Origin: Bidens hawaiensis
Lineage: Eukaryota; Streptophyta; Magnoliopsida; Asterales; Asteraceae
Length of the DNA stretch: 64,000 nt
NCBI GenBank assembly: GCA_021521415.1
Contig: JAIQDT010000670.1
Span: forward strand, 496,001 to 560,000
Direction: 5' to 3'
The position numbers and the translations under genes were made by a program. The notes under the pieces are model-generated. The model was not told the DNA's origin, made no database searches, and saw nothing but the letters and a program-made list of their open reading frames with translations. Shown in pieces: positions 22,548 through 35,086 of the stretch (its first letter is position 1; each line of letters begins with the position of its first letter).

Positions 22548-23474
22548 GGCTGAGGGGTGTGGGGGGCGCGAGAGGGGGCGTGAGTGGGGGCGCCATCCAA
22601 TAATATTGTGACGTGTGGCAGAGAGAGAAACTTGATAAGATGGGTATTGGTAGTGGTGATAGCGCCCCGGGGCATGGTGTGGAGGGGCGCGAGAGGGGGC
22701 GCGAGCGGTTTATTTTTTTATTTTTTTATAAATGTATTAAAAAAACGTATTATTAAAAAAACAAGTAATTATTTAAACAAACACACATTAATTAAAAAAA
22801 CACATTAATATATAAAAAAAATTAACGTACTAAAAAATTAAAAAAACACATTAATTAAAAAAAATTAAAAAAACACATTAACATTATTCTTATTCTTCGG
22901 CTTCGTCTTCTTCGATCAAAAGAACGTCTCCCTAACCTTTGTCCAAAAGACCTTGCTCTTTTGGTAGTCGGCTGCAAAATTATGTAAATAAATTTGTAAG
23001 CCATTTAACTTTTTTATTTAACTTTTTATTTACATCGGTTGTTCCGGTGCCGACCATAAATCGTCGTAAGGGTAATCTGAATCTAGGTTTGGGTACCAAT
23101 TTCCAGACATGTTTTTAAAAAAAGGTTTCGAAGATAGGGTGATTTTGGGTTTTGGGTGTGGTGTGTGATATTCGTTTTGGTTGTAGTATGTGAGAATGGT
23201 TGTGTTTGATATGTATTGTGATATATGTATTGTGATATATATAGATGATTTTGTTAAAAAAAAAAAAATATTTTTATTCATTATTAAAGCCTTCCAACGG
23301 CTCTTTCCCATTTCCCACAGCCACTCACGCGCGCGAGCCTCCTGGCGCCTGCCTCGTTTTCCGCTCTCGCGCCCCTCTCGCGCCCCTCTCGCGCCCCGGT
23401 GGTGTGGCTCTCGCGCCCCGGGGCGCTATCGAAGTCCCTCACGCGCCCTGACTAGCGCTCCGCACCCCTCAGCC
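22548..23474 (-). mobile_element. PIF/Harbinger-type deletion derivative, only in copy A
   Basis: 927 bp with ends GGCTGAGGGGTGTGG and CGCACCCCTCAGCC, flanked by TTA on both sides (22545-22547, 23475-23477). Copy B has the empty site with a single TTA at 36932-36934, so this is a clean insertion. The ends are GC-rich (GGGGCGCGAG words), the middle A/T-rich. On the minus strand at about 23110 a frame starts MSGNWYPNLDSDYP, and near 22980-22900 DYQKSKVFWTKVRE, resembling the Myb/NAM-like ORF1 proteins carried with Harbinger transposases. The transposase itself is missing. Confidence 0.85.
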
Positions 23475-23887
23475 TTACATGAATACCTAAAATATTCTCA
23501 AGCTCCCGGTAACTGTCATAGTGGAGCAGCGATGGTGACAAGCATCCTCGGTGGTGGTCGAGTAAACAGGACTCGTGGCAGCGGCAGGATTGTTCGGGTT
23601 CGTAAACAGAAGCCAACAAAACTAACTATACGCGAGTAAGGTATAAACGCATACCCGCCTATTTGAAATTAAATAATAATTTCATTAAACAAAACTATAA
23701 CCGCGTCGACTGATTGAGCTCTAACCCGACCCGCCAAACTAAACACTAATTGAACAAATATTTATTTATCAGATCTAGAAAATAACCAATATAGATAAGC
23801 ATGTTGTCCGGTAACGAAGATAGTGACAACCGGGTGGTTCACACGTCAAGAAACCTTAATGGAATGAACATTCATATTCCGCATATA

Positions 23888-24694
23888 GGTAGTGTTTGGT
23901 ATAAGAGAATGAAAGATGTAATGGAATGAGTTATTACAAGAGAATGAAAAAAACCATGTTTGGTTATCATGTGGTAATGGAAAGAACCATTCCATAGTGA
24001 ATGAAATTCCTTTCAAATATAGGATTTTCATTCTTTTGATAATAGGTGTTTTTTTCATTCCTTCATGAAATGGAATCCATCACTCATATTATTATTATTA
24101 TTATATTATTATAACTATTAATATTAATAATATAATATAAATAACGTATTATTATTATATTATATTATATTATAGTATTGTTTTGTATAATAAAATATAA
24201 CTATTATTATATTACAATTATTATTGTACTATAAATATTATTATTATTTGACGAGTCAACGCTTCACGTGATTCTACATTTTACGATTATTTTTATTCAG
24301 TTTAGGGGGTGTTTGGGATTCCTTATTTTAGCTCCTTATAACTTATTACTTATGGATTATAAGTTATAAGATGTTTGGGAAAGTTAGGTTTTGTGAGTGT
24401 ATAAGGTATAAGTTACAATTTTGTAAGTTATAACTTATGCCTTAAATAAGTTATAAGGAGGTAAAATAAGGAATCCCAAACACCCCCTTAATGATCTTGC
24501 TGAAATGCACAGATCCTAAAAAAATGAGTTAATATGAATATAATAATAATAATAAAAGGACGATCATTCTATTCCTACATGGTAATCAAACATGATAATC
24601 AAATAGTAATGATCCATTTTATTCCTTTATCCATTCCATTCATATATTCATTCCATTCCTTCATTCATTTCATTATGTCATACAAAACAGACCC
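23888..24694. mobile_element. MITE-like repeat, outer element, copy A
   Basis: Starts GGTAGTGTTTGGTATAAGAG and ends near TGTCATACAAAACAGACCC, an imperfect terminal inverted repeat. The interior is rich in GGAATG/CATTCC words and an ATT microsatellite (about 24083-24245). It contains the inner element 24305-24487. A clear target duplication was not found, so the limits are approximate. Confidence 0.5.
24305..24487. mobile_element. Tourist-like MITE nested in the outer element, copy A
   Basis: 183 bp with inverted ends GGGGGTGTTTGGGATTCCTT and AAGGAATCCCAAACACCCCC, flanked by TTA on both sides. The arms extend through TATAACTTATT words, so the transcript could fold into a long hairpin. Family placement (PIF/Harbinger) rests on the TTA duplication. 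Confidence 0.85.
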
Positions 24695-25715
24695 ATAATT
24701 GACACTATTTGATAAGAAGCCAAAGAAATTGTAAGTGATACTATTAGTTACAAAATGGGTACCCGCGCTATTATTTACCAGGCAGACTCTTCATTTTCCC
24801 GAAAGTTATATCTAATGCTCAAATTAGAAAATGATAGGTGGGATCTAATTAATAGAGCATGTAATGAATAAATAATAGTTGTTTGGTAAAGTTTTGGTTA
24901 AATAAGGTGAACATCTAAAAAGATAAATAACATAATGCTAGTGCGTCTGAGTTATAAAAACACATGATGCATGTTGCTGGAATAATAAACGACTCGGAAA
25001 GACCGATCGAATTACAATATGTAGTAATTACTATGGTAAACGTGCTTAATTAGAGGCTAAATGTGAACATACTTGTTATGCTTACCTATTAGTACCGTCT
25101 CGACTAGTTGCTTTATAGTTTTTACTTGTTACTATTATTAATGACGGGATTATAAACGTTAAAGTAGCTAGAATATTTTATCCTACTAGATGAAAAGGAA
25201 ATATGTGTGCCATAGGACTAGGTTATAAAAACAATAACAGTAAAACAATTTTGCAACATTGTTTCAGTTAAACCAAAAAACTTATATTTTACCAATTGAA
25301 TTACAACGGAATTATTTTAGATAATAAAAATACGTAAATTTTTACTTTTAAATAAATTTCTTTTTAAGAGAATGTTTTATTTAAATAAAACATAACTATG
25401 TAACCCTTAACTGAAAGGTTAACCAGTCTTAGAACTGAACATTGTTTTAAACTACGGCTTTTGAACTAAAAACTTAGGGATTGTTATAACATAAAATAAT
25501 ATATATGAGAAGCAAGAAATATAGAAAACCGAACAATATGCGCTAACACAATATTTATGTTTTAAATCATAAAATAGACGTTTGAAAATACAAACATATA
25601 AAGTAATGTTTTCTTACATAAAAATAACTTGAAATATTTTACTACATTAAATGTTTTATTAACTTACATTGCCGTTTTGCAGTAAACGTCAATTAAATGC
25701 AATTTACGGTATATG
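24695..25715. other. Gene-less stretch in copy A
   Basis: AT-rich intergenic DNA with no recognisable gene, repeat or RNA. It is equivalent to 38166-39187 in copy B. Confidence 0.5.
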
Positions 25716-26309
25716 TGTAATGTATATTAATTTATGCATGTATGTGTATATGTATGGGTGTATGTATGTATATAGAGGTATGTATGTATATAGGTATATT
25801 AGTTGTATGTGTGTATGTATGTATGTATGTATATGTATATTAATTGATGTATGTATGTATGTACGTATATAGAGGTATGTATGTATGTGTGTGTATATTT
25901 ATGTATATGTATATTGTATTTATGCTTGTATATGTATATTAATTGTATGTATGTATATGTATATTGCATGTAAGTATTTATGTATGCATGTATGTATGTA
26001 TGTGTGTATGTATGTATGTAGTATGTATGTAGGTTAGGGTACGTAGGATAGGGTATGGTGGGGTTAAAATAAGTTGATCTGATGGTGGATATGTATGTAT
26101 ATATATATATGTATGTGTATATGTGTGTATGTATGTATGTGTATATGTATTTATGTATGTATATTGTATGAATGTATATATGTGTATATGTATGTATGTA
26201 TCTATGTATATTAATTGTATGTATGCATGTGTTTATGTATGTATGTATATATGTATGTATATGTAAATTGTATGTATGTACATATATACGTATGTATGTA
26301 TGTATTATT
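25716..26309. repeat. Long (GTAT)n microsatellite, copy A
   Basis: About 590 bp of GTAT/GTATAT/GTGT variants, interrupted near 26030-26085 by a GGTTAGGGTACGTAGGATAG block. The equivalent tract in copy B is roughly 80 bp longer. Open frames through it only translate the repeat. Confidence 0.95.
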
Positions 26310-27013
26310 ATAGTTTTTAAACAAACTGGTTAATAGACCGGTGTAATTGGTGACAAAAAGAATGATTATCCCTTTTATTTTTTACAATTTTGAAGTCGGG
26401 GGAGGACTCATGGGCAATTTGGTTGCTACACCATATTGGTTTATGAGGATTTTTAAATGTTGGCAATAATTGGTTTTCGTCACCAAAGGATAGTTACAAT
26501 AATGGCTATAAAACTTTATGTATGCATGTTGCTTTATTCATTAACAAATTTCGTGGGATTATCTTGTTATATATATGTTTCCTTGTTTTTTTTTTGTCTA
26601 TCTTGTTTAGTTATTTAGAGATGTAGAATAATTAGAGCCGGAACTACAAGGAAAATGTAGGCCAGGATCATTTATTCAATTAGGATCATAAGAACGAACA
26701 GTATGAATATGCACACATTATGTGCATGGACTCTCGACAGGAACAAAAACACGAAAACACACAACACACTTATACACACGCTAATATTAACACACTGTAT
26801 TCTGACAAATGTGTAGATGATTACAAATATATATAGGGTGCGAAAGGTTACAAACCAACTGACACAACCCTTAGGGCTTAGTTAAATATTAACTTTCAAA
26901 CAATAACTACCCTTTAACTAACTTAACTACCAATATTTGGGATAATTACAATTTTACAATAACACAATTAACAACACAAAACTTAGGATAAATCTTGTAT
27001 TAGTTAACTTGTG
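26310..27013. other. Downstream region of CRK copy A
   Basis: Non-coding, about 700 bp, probably including the 3' untranslated region of the CRK gene. No other gene seen. Confidence 0.5.
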
Positions 27014-30000
27014 TTACCTCGGGTAGAAACTACTGCGAGAAACTGTAGCAACTGAACTAGAGTCCTCACCATTACAGTTATCCAACAACTTTTGTCTAAT
27101 GTTGCTAAGTTCCAAAGTGAATTCGTTTACAAACGGGGGGTTGGAAGGGGTGGGTAACGGGCCATCATTTTTTGCTAACATTTTTAGTGCTGCTGACATG
27201 GTTGGTCTTAAAGATGGATCTTCTTGAGTGCACAAAAGAGCTACATTTACCACTTTAATGACATCTTTTTGGAAATTTATGTTGGGGTAAATGTGCATCA
27301 TTAGATTTGGGTCGAATATTTCCTCCACTGTTCCTTGCTTGAAATGCTTCCATGCCTGCACATCCACAAATAACCCAGTAGAAATGCTTTTAAAAGATGC
27401 TTGCATTTGTTTAATTACTCACTCGGAGTTGATCACAAAATTTGTGATTGATTGTATGCATATAGGGGTTACATATGCCGATGTATATAGAGTTAATGTC
27501 TAGACGTAAAAAAACACAATGTGTTTAATAATCGATCCCACAAGGTGGGAAATGGGTGGGTTGAGTAACATGCCAAAGTAAGTAACTTTATAAATGGGTC
27601 GAAACAGGACAGCGTGAGTTGATCCGAACACTTTTTGTAGCAGTATGAGATGAAGTGCATAACTTACTGTAGACGGTAAGCTTTCGGTATATTCTTTGTC
27701 TGTACTTTTGTTGCTTTCTATTCCAGTGACTACCTCTAGAATTAGAATACCAAAGCTATAGACGTCTGCCTTTTCGGTTAACTGACCATGGGCGATGTAT
27801 TCTGGAGCCATATACCCGCTGATAATATCAAAATTAAAAAGAAAAAGTTAGTAGATTATATAAGTAAATTTATAATTTAAATATCTTTTGCATGATTATT
27901 TTATATGAAAAGGGGATACTTACAGTGTTTCTGCAATGACGGTGCTGATGTGGCTTTTATAATCTTGAAAAGACCTGGCCAACCCAAAATCAGCTATTTT
28001 GGGACGAAGCCTTGAGTCTAATAAGATGTTAGGAGCTTTTATATCCCTGTGAATAATCCGGTGGTTGGTATTCTCATGAAGGTAAACCAGGCCTTCTGCT
28101 ATACCAATAATAATCTTAACCCTCTTCTCCCAATCTATTTCTCTTCCTTTTATTTTATCTGCAAAAATTCATAAGTACATCTCAATTAATCACATTAATG
28201 ATTTCAGAGTGTATGGAATGTGTTGATTTTTGGTTATGCGGTATCTCAAAGGCTCAAGCACTAGGCAAATGGGTTAAACTAGCCAAACGGGTCAAAAATC
28301 ATGCTCACTAATACATAATCCATTATCATCGTCAGTGGGGTTGGATAATGGGTTTGTACGTTTTGGTTTATAGAGGTTATTTTAGTTATGGGTTAGGGCG
28401 GGTGACCCATTTGAGACAAAACATAACTCAAATACACAGAGTTCATAACTAAATGAATTGTAAGTGTATTAATATTTTTACAACTTACCAAAAATGAAGA
28501 GGTCAAGGCTTTTGTTGGGCAAATATTCGTATATAAGAATGCTTTCGGGTCCTGAATAGCTGCATCCTAATAACCTAACCAGATTTTTGTGTTCAACACT
28601 GCTAATCATATTAACTTCATTATAGAAATCTGCTATTCTGAATTTGTTGTTGAAGAAAAGCCTCTTCACAGCTATTTCCCGTCCATCTTTTAAAACCCCC
28701 TGATAGATATTTCATTGTTACAATTACTTATATAAAAACTAAACCAATATTGCCCAAAAAAAGTATCAGAAGACTTCATAGACAATCTTAAAGGCAGGTA
28801 AAAATTTTGACCCATTTGATTTGGTTAAACTATTATCTCTAATGGGTCAAACGGGTCGAAAGTCAACTGAAATGTGCCTTTAATGCATAAAATGTCCTAA
28901 ATAAGTAACTAAAAGTTAGATTAGATCATATTTGACCCTCTAATCAGATATAAAAAAAGGACAAAAGTAATAAACTCATAATAATGTCTTGTTATTGGTA
29001 AATTTTTTTCACAGTTTTGTTGATTGAATGACCCAAATGAAACAATTTAAAGTTCTTGACTTTTTTTAAAGCATTTGTAAAAGACTTCACAACAATAGAA
29101 TAATATTCAAAGTTAAGTGTTTTTTGTACATACATAAACATTTGAATGACTTTAGTTAAGAAACTTTGTTACTATTAGATGAGATATTCGTTATAAAAAT
29201 TCCAAACTTTTGGCTATTCCTTTTGAACTTAACTGTTACCCCCACCTCCAACACACACACACACACTTGATGACGTGCTTGTAGTATAAGTAACAACCTT
29301 GTACACTGTCCCGAATCCTCCTTGCCCAAGCTTATTAGACTCATCCCAGTATTCTGTAGCTTTTTCGACAGTGGAGTATTTGAAGTTCAAGCTACTGTCA
29401 TTCAGAACCTTTGCCAGTTTCCCAGCATCATAAGATCCTGGTAATTGCAAGCAATAATTAATTTGTTTCACATATAAGAACATGGTTTTTTGTTATTACA
29501 AATTTTGTAGAACAGAAACAACTTGTACCTTTTCTCTTGCGTTGTATATATCTGTTTTTCCTGATGTATAAAATAATCATCAAAGCAACTGTAATAACTA
29601 CCAAAGCACTAACAACCGAAGCCGCCAAAGCTATTATCCTCACTGCCAAAAACAAAACCAACATTACAGAAGCTCTATATGATTTTAGTATAATTGTGGT
29701 TACCTTTGTTGCTAGAGCTCCTTTTGAGGGCTACAGGATTGAGATAATTGGTATCCGAGTACCTCAAGAAACACCCAGTGTTCAACACGCGACCCTCAGA
29801 CCAAGGTAAACATTTCTTTATCGACACCGATGCATTCTCCAAACACGCCCTACAAGAACTCGGGCTCAAAGTCTTCCAACATTCTGCCAATACATAAACC
29901 CTTGAATCATCACTGCCCGACATTTCTTCCCTAGCAAAGTAGTCATTGTTTCTTAATGCACCCGACACAGCATTGGCTAGAACTCGACTTGTTGACTCTT

Positions 30001-30451
30001 GAAACAATGAACTCTTTCTTGTTGTATTCCCACAAACCGTAGTGTCATTTGAGCTCGTGTACTCTTCAAAGAAGTTATAAGTTTGGAGTCGTAAAAAGCA
30101 ACCGTCAAGATAAATGCGGCCCCCATTGCGGGGGTAGCAAACGGGAAAAGAAGTACGAATTTGGGCATAGCATAAGATGCAGTCTTGTGAAGAGAGATCA
30201 CCGTAGCATTCGGCTAGAGCGTAGTTTTTGTTGGGACCCGTGCCCACGGCTGCTGTTACGTTATGTGAAGTTTGAATTTGGGTGCCAATTATGTCCGTTA
30301 TATGGACAAAATATTGGACGAATTTTTCTCGGTTCTCAGTTAAGGTGTCATCACAATGAAATTTGATTATTTCCGATCTAGCATTCCCATAAGATTTAGA
30401 TACTAGTATGAGCAACACAATCAAAACTATAGCGGTATGTGTGGATTTCAT
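27014..30451 (-). CDS. Cysteine-rich receptor-like kinase (CRK), copy A, apparently intact
   Basis: Exons 30451-29704, 29642-29529, 29437-29298, 28699-28489, 28158-27924, 27818-27668 and 27355-27014 join in one frame of 646 residues, all with GT...AG introns. The product has a signal peptide (about 1-24), two DUF26 modules with C-X8-C-X2-C motifs ([26 protein letters not shown]), a membrane segment in exon 2 followed by basic residues, and a Ser/Thr kinase: [28 protein letters not shown], and a late SLRPTM. Such plasma-membrane receptors act in defence and redox responses; ligand unknown. One oddity: the activation segment reads [15 protein letters not shown] where its paralogs have AGT, a Gly to Glu change. 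Neighbours are three other CRK copies on the same strand. Copy B of this gene is 5' truncated. Confidence 0.88.
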
Positions 30452-31601
30452 CTTCTATTATATCACACCGTTGAAAAGTTGTTCAAGACGGATATAGAAT
30501 CACTATACATGTAGTAATTACCTGAAAACCTACTAAAATAAAAGTACAAATAAGATAAAGCATAAGAAGCATTCAGGATGTGATACGTGCATCATGGCGA
30601 GTTTTAGGGCGATGATGTTTTTATGTATTAGAATACACATGGTTTTATATGCACAATTCCTCATAAACTAAATAAGACGTACCGTTGTAACTAGTTTAGA
30701 TGCAACAATAGTTTCAGATACAATTTTGTAATCATAGTTCCTTTCAATATTGATGTTTAAAATATATAACAATACTATGATTAAATTAAGAATAATTTTA
30801 GATTATATGATACAATTAAACAAAAAAATAATTGAATTTATGAAAGTTATAATTTATTAAAAACTTTATAAAGCTATAAGTCAGTTTATATATATGTGGT
30901 AACAGATATGAGTCATGAGAGGTCAATATTGTTCTGTTGGTGGTTTTCAAAGAAGTTTCCTAGTCAACAAGGCAAAACTAGAAACACAACTCAAGTGGCC
31001 TTCTTCTAGTACAATATTGTATTTTTGTAATTATAACGAACAACCATATTCTTCTGGTATATTGATGAATTTGTTAATAGAAAAAGGAATAAGATAAAAC
31101 AGTGAGAGGTAATATGAACCTGCTAACCAAATACGAGCGCTGAGAGATCGATTTGTAATTTAAGGATTAATAAGACTATTAGAGATGATTGAGTACCCGT
31201 TATGAGGCCACTCCTACATAGTTTGTCATTTGTTATCTCGAATATGAATGATCAAATTTCTAGGTATTTTTGAAATAAAGGTTCTCGTTTCTTAGAATTT
31301 AAAAGAACTGAATAATGTATGAGGATCAAGTTTTTTTAGGATTTGAATATGCATCATTTGATGCATTCGTGTATATAAGATTATAATCTACCTAGTACAA
31401 GTAAAAAACTATCGAAAACAAAAAAGACTTCAAAACACTTCTCTAGGTCCAAATTAGTTGATCTAAAAACAACCATTATATACGGATTAAAAATAAAGTA
31501 TAAAACTTTAAACTCAATGGTATGTTATTATGTTAAGTACTTAAGCACATAGTTCATTGTTGATCATCATTCAAAACTATATAACTTTTACTAAGGGGAC
31601 G
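30452..31601. other. Upstream region of CRK copy A and duplication junction
   Basis: AT-rich, about 1.15 kb, should hold the CRK promoter; no unambiguous TATA box was picked (a TATATATAAA-like run lies near 30885-30895 on the minus strand). Base 31601 is the junction where the second copy of the tandem segment starts, abutting mid-exon F-box sequence. Copy B's equivalent of this region is missing. Confidence 0.5.
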
Positions 31602-31828
31602 TGCGCGATTGTAGAAATAAAGTCCGTTCAATACTCAATCAGATGTGGATTAATAATCCGGTTACTCTAGAAAAAGTCACCACCAAATGCCAAAAACAAG
31701 ATCATGTCATCCGTTTCGAAAGAAGGGGTTGGAATTTAGATGAAGATGAAGAAATTGCAAGTTGTGATACGTGTTTATGGTATCAGGAGCTTATTTACTT
31801 TTGTAAGGCAATGAATGTTAACGTTTGA
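31602..31828 (+). pseudogene. F-box exon fragment, copy B
   Basis: Only the last 75 codons of the third F-box exon (RDCRNKVRSILNQMW to the TGA), starting exactly at the duplication junction. There is no promoter, start codon or F-box. Confidence 0.75.
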
Positions 31829-33398
31829 ATGTTTCGGCAACATAAACATTAATAACCTATGTAGTTTGAAATTGCAAATGTGTAATAACCTAGAGTTTAA
31901 ATCGATATAAATCTATTACTATCTTCTGTTTTTAGTTTGAATTTTCAATCGGTGACAATCTGGTTTGGAATTAATTAATCACATTTTTTAAAAATAACTA
32001 ATATTATTATTGCAAAAGATATGCTCCAAAATTAGTTATCTTAGTATGTAACTTCGGTTTGTAAAAAGAAAATTATATAATGCCTTACTAAATTATAGAT
32101 ACGGCGATCTAAGCCTGGGTTGTTGGTTCCCACTTAGGTTTCAACTTTCATTTTTCAAAAAGAAATTATTAAACGGGTTAACAGGTTAACCCATTTTTTA
32201 ACCCGACACAACCATATTTTTATTCATGTCAACCCATATTTTTGGGTCAACCCGACCTAACCCAACCCATATTTTGACCCATTTAAATTTGTGTCGGGTC
32301 GTGTCGACCCATTTAATTTTGTGTTGTGTTCGGGTTGTGTTTCGGGTCAAGCAGGAATCCCACCTTAGGTTTCATTAAGAAACCAAAAAGTGGCAAAAAA
32401 TTTTCGAGTCAGGCAGGAATCCCATTTAAATTTGTGTCGTGTTCGGGTTGTGTTTCGACCCATTTAATATGGTCAGATTCAGTGAATAGCCCCATACTTA
32501 GTTTTTTCGAGCTGACGGTGAACCTACCCCTTTGATCGTAGTGGCAAAATTTCGAACGGGCCACGGGAAAGCTGTAGGGACATTTCATTGATCCGATTCT
32601 TTCGTAGAGTCATAAAATATTCGATGGAGGTAGCCATGACCGAAAATATGGTCAGATTCGGTGAATAGACCGAAAAACTTCTCTTATTGACACGAAAGCA
32701 ATCACCGTCTTCAACACCAGCTACGTCCTTATCATCTTCAACATTCTCATAGCAGTATTGAAGAGACTTGCGCCATTTAAAACCAAATCAAGTCGGTGTT
32801 AAGACGAACATATCGAAGCTAATCAATTCATATGAAGTCGATTTTTTACTCGTTTCCAAATACAAAAAAAAAATATTTTTCACATAATTTGTAGGTTGTA
32901 TAAAAAACATTCATTCACGAAATCAAAAGAAGAAAACTAAAATGAAGTGAAATGTTTACATCATCCCATTTGTTTTATATATTAAATAAATAAATGGGTG
33001 CATTTACGAAACTACCCTTAATTGCAAGGCACTTAACGGAAGAACTTAACTGGGTTATAGTCAAAGGACAAAAATTGATAAGGTTTTCAACCATAAAGGA
33101 TGTTTAATGGAATTATTTTCGCTAAAGGATATCCAGTGAAAAATCATGTAAACATAAATAACAAGTTTTGCCATTTTGTCTAATATATATATGCAAATTT
33201 TTTTAATAACATATTTAATTAATTGTGATGTTATATAATTATGATAACCGATCTACATCTGACATCATGTAGATGCTATATAATTAGATCCGTTGTTGTA
33301 TGCAATTAAATGGTGTCATAAATTGTGCTGCAAAGCAGTTTCAACTTTCAAGTGTAAATCTATAGATTTTACTTCCAAACAATAAATATGCTACTTTT
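31829..33398. other. Gene-less stretch in copy B
   Basis: Same content as 18068-19636, including the GGGTTGTGTTTCG-type short repeats at about 32160-32480. Nothing else recognised. Confidence 0.5.
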
Positions 33399-34837
33399 CT
33401 TATACTCTAGCCCGCGGTTAGTTAATGGAGTTGGTGGAGTTATTTCAAAACTCCACTGACTTGTTTCTTTATTTTTTTTAAGGAAATGGAGGTAACCGAC
33501 ACTCGATTATCCTCGGCTAAGCGAGCTTTCTCACGAGCCGATCTCGAGTATCTCATTTAGTTATTAAACCCGAGCTCCAGCTCTGTATGAAAGCCCTAAA
33601 ATGCATTTTGGGGGTCGACCTAAAATTTTACAGCATTTTAGGGGCTTTCATAAAAAACTTGAGCTCGGGTTTAATAACTAAACGAGCCACTCAAACCACG
33701 TTAGTCCATTGCTCGGGTTTAATAACAACATAGACCACTGCTCTTCTATGGGTATACTCCATGGAGTTTACTGCAGACATGGTTTACACTTTAGACCACT
33801 GCAGGTGTCCATTAACAGTTTTATATAACCGGTTTAATAACTAAACGAGCTACTCGAGATCGGCTCGTGAAAAAGCCCAATCGGTTACCTCTTTTTCCTT
33901 TAAAAAATCTATGGCTGGGGTCGACGTTCCCACTTTTTGGTTCACATTTCTAACCTCAGATGGAATCTAAGACTGGGATGTTGGTTCCCACTTGGGTTTC
34001 AACCACGATCCACAAAGTGGGATCTTATACTCTAGCCCGCGGTTAGTTAACGGACTTTGTGGAGTTATTTCAAAACTCCACTGACTCGTTTCTTTATTTT
34101 TTTTAAGGAAATGGAGGTGACTGACACTCGATTATGCTCGGCTAAGCGAGCTTTTTCACGAGCCGATCTCGAGTATCTCGTTTAGTTATTAAACCCGAGC
34201 TCCAGCTCTGTATGAAAGCCCTAAAATGCATTTTGGGGGTCGACCTAAAATTTTACAGCATTTTAGGGGCTTTCATAAAAAACTTGAGCTCGGGTTTAAT
34301 AACTAAACGAGCCACTCAAACCACGTTAGTCCATTGCTCGGGTTTAATAACAACATAGACCACTGCTCTTCTATGGGTATACTCCATGGAGTTTACTGCC
34401 GACATGGTTTACACTTTAGACCACTGCAGGTGTCCATTAACAGTTTTATATAACCGGTTTAATAACTAAACGAGCTACTCGAGATCGGCTCGTGAAAAAG
34501 CCCAATCGGTTACCTCTTTTTCCTTAAAAAAATCTATGGCTGGGGTCGACGTTCCTACTTTTTGGTTCACATTTCTAACCTCAGATGGAATCTAAGACTG
34601 GGATGTTGGTTCCCACTTGGGTTTCAACCACGATCCACAAAGTGGGATCTTATACTCTAGCCCGCGGTTAGTTAACGGACTTTGTGGAGTTATTTCAAAA
34701 CTCCACTGACTCGTTTCTTTATTTTTTTTAAGGAAATGGAGGTGACTGACACTCGATTATGCTCGGCTAAGCGAGCTTTTTCACGAGCCGATCTCGAGTA
34801 TCTCGTTTAGTTATTAAACCCGAGCTCCAGCTCTGTA
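33399..34837. repeat. 625-bp tandem repeat, copy B (2.3 units)
   Basis: Units begin at 33399, 34024 and 34649 (CTTATACTCTAGCC), the last stopping at 34837. The two spacings are exactly 625 bp, as in copy A. The second and third units resemble the second unit of copy A (AACGGACTTTGTGG) more than the first, as expected if the array grew by unequal exchange. Confidence 0.9.
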
Positions 34838-35086
34838 GTCAAGTAACGAATAGCAAAAAATGAAATAGATTAAAAGCATTCAAAGTGTACATTGGTGCAT
34901 GATCATTTTAATAAAAAAATATTATACAACTTTCTTAATCATACTTGGCACACTAATTATTTACATAAATAAATAAGTATAAATTTAGAACAAAAATAGG
35001 ACTTAGCATCCTAACCCATTTAGGTGTGTACTGAAAGAATACATGTTCCCACCCATTTTACTAACTCTAACCAATGCTAGTTAAAT

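Larger units (their letters stand above)
17841..29866. repeat. Segmental duplication, copy A (about 12.0 kb)
   Basis: Matches 31602-43421 nearly base for base in the same orientation. The left border is TGCGCGATTG inside the F-box exon; the right border is the CGGGCT inside exon 1 of the CRK where copy B switches to LTR sequence. The offset at the left border is 13,761 bp, so copy B begins exactly where the unit 17841-31601 ends: a direct tandem duplication. Copy A differs from B by a 927-bp insertion, one fewer 625-bp repeat unit, a shorter GTAT tract and scattered substitutions. Confidence 0.95.

Noticed and set aside
30915..31097. 60-residue frame upstream of CRK copy A
   Set aside because: No known motif, AT-rich context, no splice or promoter support.
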